A DNA stretch of 64,000 nucleotides from CAVTQZ01 sp963737015. GTDB lineage: Bacteria; Actinomycetota; Acidimicrobiia; Acidimicrobiales; UBA8190. Under the pieces are notes generated by a model that was not told the DNA's origin, searched no databases, and saw nothing but the letters and a program-made list of their open reading frames with translations. Numbering within the stretch: position 1 is the first letter of the stretch; every line of letters begins with the position of its first letter. This document shows positions 18,191 to 26,233 of the stretch, one piece after another. The stretch spans positions 2,356,001-2,420,000 of the forward strand of contig CAVTQZ010000001.1 of NCBI GenBank assembly GCA_963737015.1, given 5' to 3'. The position numbers were made by a program, and so were the translations under genes.

Positions 18191-18418
18191 GTGGTCTCGC
18201 ACGAAGCGTCGCATGTGGGCAGTCGGCTCGATGATGACCATTCTCCAGAAACAAACGGGCGAATGGCGGTCTGTCGGCGCTGTGGAGCACGGACGGACAG
18301 CTCAGAAGGCCGTCGACACATTCCGGATGAGCGACAACTGGTTCGCTCCAACGAATGGCTGGACGCGCAGGCACGAACTAGGCACGTTGACCGCGCAAGG
18401 AACGTCCTTAATAGCTGA
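18191..18418 (+). CDS. Small CxxC-containing hypothetical protein
   Basis: 75 aa. Support comes from GGAG at 18181-18184, six bases before the GTG, and from a hydrophilic protein-like sequence containing MAVCRRCGARTDSS, a single CxxC knuckle followed by a charged helical tail (RSNEWLDAQARTRHVDRARNVL). One CxxC is not enough for a classical zinc finger unless it dimerises. Function unknown. Confidence 0.45.
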   Translation: MVSHEASHVGSRLDDDHSPETNGRMAVCRRCGARTDSSEGRRHIPDERQLVRSNEWLDAQARTRHVDRARNVLNS

Positions 18419-18767
18419 GCCCCCACCCGGCGATCGGTGATACCCGGTTGGACCCCAGCCAGCTCGTGTTCTGGGGCGCTTTCGGTATTGCTGATCGGTC
18501 AGAGGACAGCACGTCGCACCGTCGATTTGGCACGGTAGACAACTCGCCATGCTCCATATTTGAAGCAGGCAGATGGATTCTTCTTCGGTCGGTCAGGGCA
18601 AGTTCGTGAGAGCAACTGTGCAGTTCGACCGAAGCGAATCGAGCATGCCCCGGTACCCGGGAACAACCGCCTGTTCGATACTTGAACGTCGACTCTGCTC
18701 ACGCGACAAGTAGTGGCAGTAGCTAGATCCACCATGCTCCCCCGACAGGAGTTTCAGTTCACAGAGG
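18419..18767. other. Intergenic stretch, nothing recognised
   Basis: 349 bases without convincing coding potential, repeat or RNA structure. Confidence 0.4.
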
Positions 18768-19502
18768 TCACGGCGCAAAGAAGGCGCCACCCGATGTCCC
18801 ACACTCAGCCACGTTTGCATTTGCGGGCTGCGGTTGTCCCATCGACCTCGAGCAGCCTAGGGGACAACTGTTTCCGACGATGGGCGGAAACACCATGACC
18901 TCACTCCTACGCGGCACTGTGATCCTCGGAGCGGAACCGACGTGGGTAAAGGTCGTGATTTGCGTCGGCACCCCTATGTTTCCCCGAAGCTGCCGCGGTG
19001 CAATCACGCTCTCTACCACATACCCCTCTCGAACGATGTAACTCACGACCTCGGTGCCGTTTTTGAGGACCGTAAACCGATCGCCTGAATGGACCACTTC
19101 CTCGCGTTTCAAGTTCTGCGGGGAGAAATAGGCGATCGAGACGTAAGCTCCTCCGTTGGGTCTGAGCCTCACGAACGTGTCGCCGAAGTTGCACCCTGAA
19201 GCCAGAGTGAACAGACGCTTAAAGTACCAACCTGACCAGTAGAAGGTACGGCCCACGACGATCTGGCTGATCCTCCCATTCTGAATGACTTCAGAGACGT
19301 TCGGCGCGTTCACAATGTCCAAAGTGTCAGGCGCCAAGTTCGTGGTTGTTTCGTAGCCGGAAGCACCGAATGTCGCATTGAGAGCCGCCTGTAGCTGACT
19401 CTTTGGAGACGGAGACCCAGCCACGGACGCGCCGATGCCGGAGGCGACTGCGAGCAGAACCAGGAGCGCTACCGACCCCCAGGAAACAGCACGCCCCCTC
19501 AT
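18768..19502 (-). CDS. Secreted protein of unknown function
   Basis: 244 aa with a Sec signal peptide (residues ~1-30, SVALLVLLAVASGIGASVAG). The mature part is beta-rich (GRISQIVVGRTFYWSGWYFKR, RFTVLKNGTEVVSYIVREGYVVESV) and may fold like lipoproteins of the LppX/LprG or LolA group. This resemblance is only by shape. The C-terminal ~45 residues after APRITVPRRSEV look like non-conserved extension. The ATG overlaps the stop of the small upstream ORF (ATGA). Confidence 0.6.
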   Translation of the reverse strand: MRGRAVSWGSVALLVLLAVASGIGASVAGSPSPKSQLQAALNATFGASGYETTTNLAPDTLDIVNAPNVSEVIQNGRISQIVVGRTFYWSGWYFKRLFTLASGCNFGDTFVRLRPNGGAYVSIAYFSPQNLKREEVVHSGDRFTVLKNGTEVVSYIVREGYVVESVIAPRQLRGNIGVPTQITTFTHVGSAPRITVPRRSEVMVFPPIVGNSCPLGCSRSMGQPQPANANVAECGTSGGAFFAP

Positions 19503-19681
19503 AAGATCGTGAGGTTAGCGGCACCCCGTTCGGTCGACTTCAGCGATGCATTGCCGCGACGACCTTGAGGTTGCTGTCGCTTGTAATAGCGGATCGATCT
19601 CTCGATTGTCATGTTGACCAGTTCGCCGGAATTGGTGATGACCATCGTGCCGCCAGCTTTCTGCCCTGCGACAAAGCCCAT
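19499..19681 (-). CDS. Possible small protein upstream of the secreted protein
   Basis: 60 aa from the ATG at 19681 (MGFVAGQKAGGTMVITNSGE onward). Its stop overlaps the secreted-protein start by four bases, which argues for translation. The frame stays open upstream into repeat copy C, so the true start is unclear. No family recognised. Confidence 0.33.
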   Translation of the reverse strand: MGFVAGQKAGGTMVITNSGELVNMTIERSIRYYKRQQPQGRRGNASLKSTERGAANLTIL

Positions 19682-19740
19682 CGCGGCGCAGACGAGGCCT
19701 TCTGCGTGAGCTTGTGACCGAGCGCCCGAGATGCCACGTC

Positions 19741-19850
19741 GCGCCCGGATCGGTGATCTCGCGTCCGAATTGTCCAAGCTCGGCGCGACTGAATGTCGTA
19801 CAGAACGCCCGCGTCCAGGCGGTCCCACTGCCGGCGATCGGGGCGAGGGA
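19741..19850. repeat. Dispersed island repeat, copy C (degenerate)
   Basis: Shares GAATGTCGTACAGAACGC and CACTGCCGGCGATC with copies A and B, at lower overall identity. It lies upstream (minus-strand sense) of the small ORF and secreted protein. Confidence 0.5.
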
Positions 19851-19947
19851 CTGGGCCCCGCGAACGCTGATTTATTGGGATATCCGCTCGGGCAAATTGT
19901 TGCCTGCGTCTCTCGGGCCCACCCGCTCAGCTGCTTGAATCGGGCTC

Positions 19948-20348
19948 ATGAGCCCACAGGTCAATCTCGATTCTGTACGCGCCTACCTCGATGGGCCGAA
20001 CCGGGCGGTGCTCGCAACCCTCGGACCCACCGGTGAGCCCCACGTGGTAGTGGTCGACTACCTCGTCCTCGACGATGCTCTGCTGCTCAACGGGCGACGC
20101 GGTCGGCGCTGGGTGGCCAACCTCCGGCGAGACCCTCGCGCCACGGCGTTAATCCACGACCCCCACGCTGTCGAACATTGGGTGAGCGTCGGGGGGTCGG
20201 TCGAGCTCGCGGCGAGGGTGACGACGCCTCCATCGAGGACGCGAAGACGATGTCGCGGCGCTATGGGGACGATCCCGAGCAGTTCAACGGACAACACCGG
20301 GTCACGTGGCGCCTCGTCCCTAAGCGAGTCTTCGAAAGGACCACCTGA
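19948..20348 (+). pseudogene. PPOX-class F420-dependent protein, frameshifted
   Basis: The first ~90 codons encode a split-barrel PPOX protein (NRAVLATLGPTGEPHVVVVDYLV, RRGRRWVANLRRDPRATALIHDP, VEHWVSVGGSVEL). The frame is lost near 20211, and homology resumes in the +1 register (DDASIEDAKTMSRRYGDDPE, HRVTWRLVPKRVFERTT) to a TGA at 20346. One base appears missing in CTCGCGGCGAGG. Either an indel error or a recent pseudogene. An intact related gene is at 2078. Confidence 0.78.
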
Positions 20349-21219
20349 TACCGGGCTCTCTGGTCCTCCGCAGGTCACGGATCCGGTCGCGGTGTCCGGC
20401 CGAATCGAGTTTGTTGCGCCCAGCAGGCACGAGGCTGGAACAGGGAGTCTCGCGTGGTCGCCGCGCGGGCCGTGGCTTCGCGACGTTCGCTCACTACAGA
20501 CTGAGCGTCCTCCTTTACGCCGGTGACGTGACCTCGTCGAGACCGGTCAAAATGCCGAGGATTACCTCCTCGACTCCCACACTTCCGGCGATCTGTGGCA
20601 ATGAGCCCTCGGTATTCGGTGCGCGATTCTGGGACACAGCCGCCGGGTCCGAGAACCGTCGATCTGGCGCGTCGTGACAAGGCGGTGACGCGTTGCACTA
20701 TCTGCACAGATGAGGATTTATGGCGCGAGCGCTCTTCACGAGCGTCGCGCCAGTTCCTTGCTCCCAAAGAAATGAGGATCGCGACCTCTACGACGTTTGG
20801 CTACTCGTCGGCGTCTTTACTATTCAGCTTCGCCCAGTCAGGAGACTCAGCGCCCCAGGAACGCCAGGGGACCCCGAGTTGACCGCGAGGGAGAGCGATA
20901 ACCGAGGGCATGTGTCGATCCCGATCCCGATGTTCGCTTAGCCACGCTTCTAAGTGCGTAAAGGTCTCGGCATCACATCATTGGCTCTTCGTGACGTCGA
21001 CTGACGTGAAGTCCTCGATGTCAGCGACTCAGAGCCCCAACCGGTTCCAGACCTGGCCCATCAAGGTCTTGGCTTTTTTCCCTCGACAAATCACCAAGGA
21101 AGTACTACGGTCAAACGAAAGGCGGAACTCTTCATTATTTTCTCCCCTGGCTCCGGACCACTGGTCGGTGAAACGACGTACGTGACGTCCCGTCCCGAAG
21201 AAGCAAGGAGTGTCGGGCC
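20349..21219. other. Long stretch without recognisable genes
   Basis: 871 bases. No frame here has both an SD and protein-like composition. An imperfect hairpin (GGCGCGAGCGCTC, loop, GAGCGTCGCGCC) sits at 20722-20751; it lacks a T-run, so it is not a typical terminator. Decayed DNA is likely. Confidence 0.45.
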
Positions 21220-21675
21220 ATGGTTGGAAAGCTGCCTGGCGACTTAATTTACGAGTACACCGTCCAATTCACTGGAGTTACGTCTTATGGTGCTCCGCCG
21301 TTGGACGCTTTGCTGTCCGGTGTCGCGGCCCCGCCTCCCCAAGGAGCCCGCTACGACGTCGCCTTTGAAGGACCCGTTGTCGGCCAGCTCCTAGGCACGG
21401 TTAAGGGAATCGACTACCTCGACATCCGTCCTGATGGTCGTGGCCAATTGCATATCCATGGGGAGATCACAACCGACGACGGAAAGAAGATCGCCCTCTT
21501 CGCCGACGGCGTCGCGATCTTCAAGGAAGGACCGCCTATTGGCGACCTTCGTGAGAATGCGACGTTGACGACCTCGGAAGCTGACTACGCCTGGGTCAAC
21601 CCGCTTCAGATCTGGGCCCCCGGGACGGTCGACCTCTCCAAGGGTGAGGTGCATATCACTGGCTACGCCGTCTAG
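21220..21675 (+). CDS. DUF3237 domain protein
   Basis: 151 aa, almost entirely a DUF3237 beta-barrel (GTVKGIDYLDIRPDGRGQLHIHGEITTDDGKKI, then WVNPLQIWAPGTVDLSKGEVHITGYAV). These proteins are frequent in aromatic and alicyclic degradation clusters, but their role is not established. First of three or four plus-strand genes with short gaps (25 bases to the next), suggesting one transcript. Confidence 0.85.
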   Translation: MVGKLPGDLIYEYTVQFTGVTSYGAPPLDALLSGVAAPPPQGARYDVAFEGPVVGQLLGTVKGIDYLDIRPDGRGQLHIHGEITTDDGKKIALFADGVAIFKEGPPIGDLRENATLTTSEADYAWVNPLQIWAPGTVDLSKGEVHITGYAV

Positions 21676-21700
21676 CTCTTTCGACAACAAAGGAGACATC

Positions 21701-21973
21701 ATGATTCTTGCAACGACGAAGGTCGAGGATGTCGACCGCTTCCTCGAAATCTTCTCAACCAAGGGCGCCGAGAAGCGAGCCCAGCACGGCTCGAAGGGGT
21801 CGACTGTCTTTCGCGATCCTGCTGAGGACGACCGGGTTTGGGTGCTCTTCGACTGGGATGCCGAGGGTTGGCAGAAATTCGTCTCGGACCCCGAAGTCCC
21901 GGCAATCCTTCAGGCAGCCGGCCATAGGGGTAAGCCCCAAGCGGCGGAGTTCGCCGGCCGCTACGACGCCTAG
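21701..21973 (+). CDS. Small ferredoxin-like-fold protein, function unknown
   Basis: 90 aa. ATG at 21701 with AAAGGAG seven bases upstream. Sequence (TTKVEDVDRFLEIFSTKGAEKRAQHG, then VFRDPAEDDRVWVLFDWDAEGWQKFVSDPEV) looks like a single alpha/beta dimeric-barrel domain related to antibiotic-monooxygenase or cyclase-like proteins. No catalytic residues are identifiable. It lies between DUF3237 and the AmiC-like gene. Confidence 0.7.
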   Translation: MILATTKVEDVDRFLEIFSTKGAEKRAQHGSKGSTVFRDPAEDDRVWVLFDWDAEGWQKFVSDPEVPAILQAAGHRGKPQAAEFAGRYDA

Positions 21974-22127
21974 TTCATCTGTCGCCCACGCAGTCCGGGG
22001 GTCTGGCCTGGGCGCCTCGCCGGCGTATCAGGGGATTGTGTTGATAGCTCAATCGTTGAAGGGCATGGGACGAGCGGGATTTAGGTCGGGATTCACCAAT
22101 AACTAATGTTGAACGGGAGAGATCGAA

Positions 22128-23249
22128 ATGACCGAATCAGCAACTTCAGCCATCAAGGTGGGAGTAATCGCGGAGCAGACCGGTGCGCTCTCGTTTATGG
22201 GCGCAGCGGATGCGAACGTGGCCGAGATGGTGATCAATGACATCAATGCGACGGGTGGCCTGTTGGGGCGTCGGGTAGATCTGTACCTCGAGGACGGTGC
22301 CACCACCGACAGCGTCGCGGAAGCCGCCGCCACGAAGCTCGTCCAGGACCGTCAGGTCGATGTGATCTTCGGTGGCATCTACAGCTCCACGAGGCAGGCC
22401 ATCAAGGGTCCGGCCGTCGAGAAGGGGAAGAAGCTCTACATCTACCCCGAGCAATACGAGGGACAGGAATGTGACCCGCTCATCTTCTGTACCGGCCCCG
22501 TGCCAGCGCAGCAGGTCGAGCCTCTCATTCCCTGGCTGATGCAACAAACAGGGGCGAAGAAGTTCTACTTGCCCTCAGCTGACTACATCTGGCCACATGT
22601 GCTGAACGAAAGTGCTCGTCGAGTTGTGACAGCGAATGGTGGCACCATCGTCGGAGAGGAGTACTTTCCCCTCGATCACACCGATTATAGGAAGGTCGTT
22701 GACGATATCTCGCTCAGTGAAGCAGAGGTGGTGTTCAACACGATCGTTCCGCCCGGGCTCACGCCATTTCTCGAGCTGCTCTACGACTCTGGCTTTACGA
22801 AGCGAGGAGGGCACATCGTCTGCACGTACTTCGACGAAAACTTCTTGAACCTCGTGCCGGCCGAACACGTGGAGGGTCTCTATGGCTGCCTCGACTACTA
22901 CCAGGAAGTCACCGACCCGTTCAGCAAGGAACTGCTCAGTAGGTACGACAAGCTCTTCCCGGGTAGCGCCAAGTTCACCGCTGGCAGTGGGTGTTCGGGC
23001 CTGTACCGAGGTTTGAAGCTTTGGGAGGCTGCCGTGAAAGAGGCAGGCTCGCTAAACCAAGACGATGTCATCAGCGCATTAGACCATGCACGAATCGGAG
23101 AGGGGCCTGGGGGTCCGGCTGAAATGGTTCCCGGTCAACATCACGTTCGAATGAACATGTACATCGCCCAGGCAATCGACGGTCAGTTCAAGATCGTCAA
23201 GAGCCTGGGGGTCATAGATCCGAAGGAGTGCTTGCAAGGCGTGAAGTGA
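22128..23249 (+). CDS. AmiC/UrtA-like ligand-binding protein without signal peptide
   Basis: 373 aa, type I periplasmic-binding-protein fold (KVGVIAEQTGALSFMGAADANVAEM, GLLGRRVDLYLEDGATTDSVAEAAATKLV, IFGGIYSSTRQAIKGP, FYLPSADYIWPHVLNESARR). Closest by motif to the amide/urea receptors AmiC and UrtA. No signal peptide or lipobox precedes the domain, and no permease or ATPase genes are near. It may be a cytoplasmic sensor like AmiC rather than a transporter subunit, but no AmiR-type regulator is adjacent. An SD-like GGGAGA lies upstream of the ATG. Confidence 0.8.
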   Translation: MTESATSAIKVGVIAEQTGALSFMGAADANVAEMVINDINATGGLLGRRVDLYLEDGATTDSVAEAAATKLVQDRQVDVIFGGIYSSTRQAIKGPAVEKGKKLYIYPEQYEGQECDPLIFCTGPVPAQQVEPLIPWLMQQTGAKKFYLPSADYIWPHVLNESARRVVTANGGTIVGEEYFPLDHTDYRKVVDDISLSEAEVVFNTIVPPGLTPFLELLYDSGFTKRGGHIVCTYFDENFLNLVPAEHVEGLYGCLDYYQEVTDPFSKELLSRYDKLFPGSAKFTAGSGCSGLYRGLKLWEAAVKEAGSLNQDDVISALDHARIGEGPGGPAEMVPGQHHVRMNMYIAQAIDGQFKIVKSLGVIDPKECLQGVK

Positions 23250-23317
23250 GCCAAGCAACAGCTCTTCACCCACATCGGTGGTGATCAGCGGCCGAACGCT
23301 ATGACGCGGCTGACGGC

Positions 23318-23578
23318 GTGTTCTCAGCCGCGAAGGGAATCCAAGGTGGCACGCTTCCAAAGGTCATCCAGCAGTTTGCTGACCGCTGGAAGCCGGAGGC
23401 GATGTACTTCACCGCGTTCGATGGCAAGCGCACCGCGTATTTGGTTTTCGACATGCCAGATAGTTCGGCCCTCCCGCCCTTCGCCGAGCCCTTTTTCGTG
23501 GAACTCAACGCTGATGTCCAGGTTGCTCCCGTGATGAATAGCGATGACCTCCAGAAGGGGCTCTCGCAGTTGCGCTGA
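23318..23578 (+). CDS. DUF3303-like protein, probably 5'-truncated
   Basis: 86 aa from a GTG that lacks an SD. The core (GGTLPKVIQQFADRWKPEAMYFTAFDGKRTAYLVFDMPDSSALPPFAEPFF, then VAPVMNSDDLQKGL) matches small alpha/beta-barrel proteins near DUF3303. The first beta strand of the family (MRFMMK-like) is absent and the frame is open only back to a TGA at 23282. It is therefore likely a remnant of a fourth gene in the DUF3237 group. Confidence 0.5.
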   Translation: MFSAAKGIQGGTLPKVIQQFADRWKPEAMYFTAFDGKRTAYLVFDMPDSSALPPFAEPFFVELNADVQVAPVMNSDDLQKGLSQLR

Positions 23579-24071
23579 ATCCTCCCTTTGAGACAGTCGG
23601 AACCCTGACCCAGTCTGAACTTATCCCGCTCGGCCGAGCCCTCCGGACGTCCCTAGATGTCTATCCGGCTGAGAGCAAACTCAGAATAGAACTTCGTCGC
23701 CAGACGAGTTCCTACGGCGTACTGAACAACGAGAACGTGATGCAGTTGTCGCGCGATAGTGCCCGCACCGATTCGGCGATCTCGCATAGGCAATCGCGAG
23801 ATCTCCCAAACAGAATGTCGTACAGAACGCTCACCCTCGTGTGTGCACCCAGTGCCGGCGATCTGGGCTACCCCGAGTCGCGGTGCCAGTCGAACGTTCT
23901 GGGCCACGTGTTCGGTAGTGCGAAGCGTCCACTCGCTTGCGCACCGAGCCGACGATCGGTGTGGACGAGAACCCGTGCCTAGCAAGAGCGAGGGACAGAT
24001 GAGGCTTTCTGTAGTGGTTGGTCCAAACGAGACGAACTGAGGTCGACCTCACAGCCCAGGCTGGCAGCGGC
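23579..24071. other. Non-coding stretch containing dispersed repeat copy B
   Basis: 493 bases with no convincing gene. The repeat at 23769-23918 is the only structure seen. Confidence 0.5.
23769..23918. repeat. Dispersed island repeat, copy B
   Basis: Counterpart of copy A at 17066-17213 (same orientation), with small indels such as an extra TG in CCTCGTGTGTG. The differences between A and B do not clearly favour one reading frame. Confidence 0.7.
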
Positions 24072-24992
24072 TCAATACACTCCGGGCTCACCAGTTGTTC
24101 TGGCGGCGGCTCGCTCAGCCAAGTCCAGTTGTCGATCGATTTCGACCGCTTTCTGTTCCTCATGGTGAACCCATTGCACCGCGACCGGTGCCATTGCAAT
24201 GGCCATCAGACTGTCTCCACCAACCCACATGATCGAGCCGCCGATATGGAGATCCGAGACGAGAGACGGGCCCCAGGTTCGGCTGAATGTGTTGTAGTAC
24301 GGGAACATCTCGTGGGCTGCTGACACAAGGGCGACACCGCTGAAGGTGTCGACGGGGATGGCCAGCGCAAGATAGACGAGGCGCAGCCCGGGATGAAGCG
24401 GGTGTCTGCTCGGTTCGATCGCGACCACCGGGCGCCAGAAGAGGTAGCCGACCAAGAGGAAAGCCAGATGCTCGTTGTCATGGGCGAGGTCGTGCGTGAG
24501 GGTGAAGTTGTAGAGGCTGGTGAGATGGGCCACGGGTATGAGCACGGCATAGAGAACGAGGCCTGTGATGGGATGGCCGACGATCTCGGCGACCTTGGAG
24601 CTGAGCAATCGCGTCACGACGTCATGAGTGCCTCCGGTGGTCGCTCCTTTCAGTAGCTCGACCGGCGCTCCCATGGCGTAGAGGGGAGCCGCAACCATGA
24701 TCAGCATTAGGTGCTGGATCATGTGGTCGTAGAACAACACGTCGTCGTAGACGCCGACGAAGAGCTGGATGGCAATAAAGGTGACGAGCGTTCCACCGAG
24801 AAACGCAGTCGTGCGGCGACGCGACCACGAGGCCTCGGGGTGCTGGCCGTTCCAACGCCACACACCGAGCAGGTAGAGCCCTGCGGCCCCGAAGATCAAG
24901 AGGCAGGGAGTGAACGCGATCGTCGTCGACCCGAGGCTGTGCCAGATGTCGGGCGGTACCGCGTCGGCGAAGAATGAAACAACGTGTGGCAG
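24072..24992 (-). CDS. ctaG: CtaG-type cytochrome c oxidase assembly protein
   Basis: Polytopic caa3_CtaG family protein involved in copper delivery or assembly of cytochrome oxidase. Helices and conserved His motifs are clear: YDHMIQHLMLIMVAAPLYAMGAP, LYNFTLTHDLAHDNEHLAFLLVGYLFWRPV and HIGGSIMWVGGD. The conventional start is TTG at 24899 (275 aa), but family-like sequence (DIWHSLGSTTIAFTPCL) continues upstream to the sco1 stop with no ATG, GTG or TTG. The extended coordinates assume a CTG at 24992, three bases after that stop. Probable operon with sco1. Confidence 0.85.
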   Translation of the reverse strand: MPHVVSFFADAVPPDIWHSLGSTTIAFTPCLLIFGAAGLYLLGVWRWNGQHPEASWSRRRTTAFLGGTLVTFIAIQLFVGVYDDVLFYDHMIQHLMLIMVAAPLYAMGAPVELLKGATTGGTHDVVTRLLSSKVAEIVGHPITGLVLYAVLIPVAHLTSLYNFTLTHDLAHDNEHLAFLLVGYLFWRPVVAIEPSRHPLHPGLRLVYLALAIPVDTFSGVALVSAAHEMFPYYNTFSRTWGPSLVSDLHIGGSIMWVGGDSLMAIAMAPVAVQWVHHEEQKAVEIDRQLDLAERAAARTTGEPGVY

Positions 24993-24995
24993 GGC

Positions 24996-25757
24996 TCAGC
25001 CTCCTGAAGACGGTAAGGGGAACTGCATGGACCACGCGAGTGCCTCGAGGATGTCGGCTGGGGTGTAGTTCGGGCTGGCCGGGTGCTCCAGGTGCTGGTG
25101 GCCGAGAGGTGAGAGGAACTTCTGGAGGGTGGGGTTTAGCTTCCCGTGAAAATTCGGCGCCCCGCCGGTGATGAAGCGCTCGATCCCCTTCGGGTTGATG
25201 ACGACGAAGCCATCTGAGTGATTGATGTCGTAGGTGAGGGGCTGTCCGGTCCACCAGTCGATCGCAGGTGGGTTGTCCTGTGGCACCTTCTGGTAGACGA
25301 ATCCGAAGAACTTCGCGATCGTCTGCAGATCTGCGGGCGTCTCGGTCACGAGCTGCCAGTCAGCGCCTGTGAGCTTTGCGTAGGCGGCGAGCCTCGCAGG
25401 GGTGTCACGGTCCGGATCCACACTCAGCTCCACGACCTCGACCTTGGATGCGGCCTTGTCGGCTCGAAGCGATCGTTCAGTCTGGAGGAGGTTCCCGGTC
25501 GTCATAGGGCAGATGTCGGAGCAGAGCGTCAGGAACGGCACAAGGAGGACGGTCTTGCCTGGCCACGAGGCCAGGTCCACGCTCTGACCCTCCTGGTTGG
25601 TGAGAGGCAGTTGGCGGATGTCCGTCGGCACGACCCGGCTCGCCGTCGTACCGACCGACCCTGCCGGCGCGCTCAAAGAGGACGAGGAGCACGCGGTGAG
25701 CAGCAATGCCGAGACGGCGCTCAAGAGGACGCCGGTCCTCACCGGTCGCACTCGCAC
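24996..25757 (-). CDS. SCO1/SenC family copper-binding lipoprotein
   Basis: 253 aa; metallochaperone for the CuA site of cytochrome oxidase. Lipobox in SALLLTACSS; thioredoxin-like domain with the copper-binding CxxxC (LTLCSDICPMTT) and the distal His (INHSDGF). Starts at a GTG with GGAGGAGG just upstream. A longer frame to 25817 is rejected because it would translate the operator palindromes. Divergent from blaI, so probably repressed by it. Confidence 0.88.
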   Translation of the reverse strand: MRVRPVRTGVLLSAVSALLLTACSSSSLSAPAGSVGTTASRVVPTDIRQLPLTNQEGQSVDLASWPGKTVLLVPFLTLCSDICPMTTGNLLQTERSLRADKAASKVEVVELSVDPDRDTPARLAAYAKLTGADWQLVTETPADLQTIAKFFGFVYQKVPQDNPPAIDWWTGQPLTYDINHSDGFVVINPKGIERFITGGAPNFHGKLNPTLQKFLSPLGHQHLEHPASPNYTPADILEALAWSMQFPLPSSGG

Positions 25758-25770
25758 CCACCTCCTCCCG

Positions 25771-25804
25771 GTAGTTCTACGAGCTGTAGTTCTACTGGTC
25801 GTAG
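25771..25804. promoter_or_regulatory. Probable BlaI/CopY-type operator
   Basis: Two tandem dyads of the form CTAC-N5-GTAG (25777-25789 and 25792-25804), 15 bp apart, plus a GTAG half-site at 25771. They lie between the divergent starts of sco1 (25757) and blaI (25841). BlaI/MecI/CopY repressors bind TAC...GTA dyads, so autoregulation and co-repression of sco1-ctaG is likely. Confidence 0.65.
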
Positions 25805-25840
25805 TAGCGTGCGGCAAGTCGACGAGGTCGGGAGGGACCG

Positions 25841-26233
25841 GTGATGGCGCGGCTCGGTGAGCTCGAACGCAAGGTGATGGAGGTGCTCTGGGCCGATCTG
25901 AGCTTCGAGGTGACCGCGCGTCACGTCGAAGAGCGTCTGCCGGGCTATGCGTACACCACCATCTTGACTGTGCTTGATCGCCTACATCGCAAAGGGCTCG
26001 TGCGAAGGGCTAAGGATGGCCGAGCCTTTCGGTATGCGGCGATCAGCAGCCGCGAGGAGTACACGGCACAGCTGATGCGAGAGGCTCTCGGTGCCGCCGC
26101 TGATCGCGAGGCGGTGCTCGTCCGCTTCGCGGAAACCGTTTCACCAACCGAAGCTGCGGTTCTTCGTGAAGCCCTCAGCGGTTTGAAAGAGGACGATCGC
26201 GATCGGCACGTCAAACGGAGCAGGAAGCGCTGA
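25841..26233 (+). CDS. blaI: BlaI/MecI/CopY family transcriptional repressor
   Basis: 130 aa. Winged-helix penicillinase-repressor family: LGELERKVMEVLWADLSFEVTARHVEERLPGYAYTTILTVLDRLHRKGLVRRAKDGRAFRYAA is diagnostic, and the C-terminal half is the dimerisation and cleavage segment. GTG 25841 or ATG 25844 may start translation; GGAGGG is just upstream. Its last base overlaps the ATG of the M56 protease (TGATG), the usual arrangement for a repressor and its inactivating protease. Confidence 0.92.
   Translation: MMARLGELERKVMEVLWADLSFEVTARHVEERLPGYAYTTILTVLDRLHRKGLVRRAKDGRAFRYAAISSREEYTAQLMREALGAAADREAVLVRFAETVSPTEAAVLREALSGLKEDDRDRHVKRSRKR

Noticed and set aside
20722..20751. Rho-independent terminator
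   Set aside because: The stem is imperfect and no T-run follows on either strand, and no gene ends close by on the plus strand.
25758..25817. Longer N-terminus for the Sco1 protein starting at 25817
   Set aside because: The extra residues (TTTSRTTARRTTGRR) are just the translation of the GTAG/CTAC operator repeats, and a GTG with GGAGGAGG directly upstream is available at 25757.
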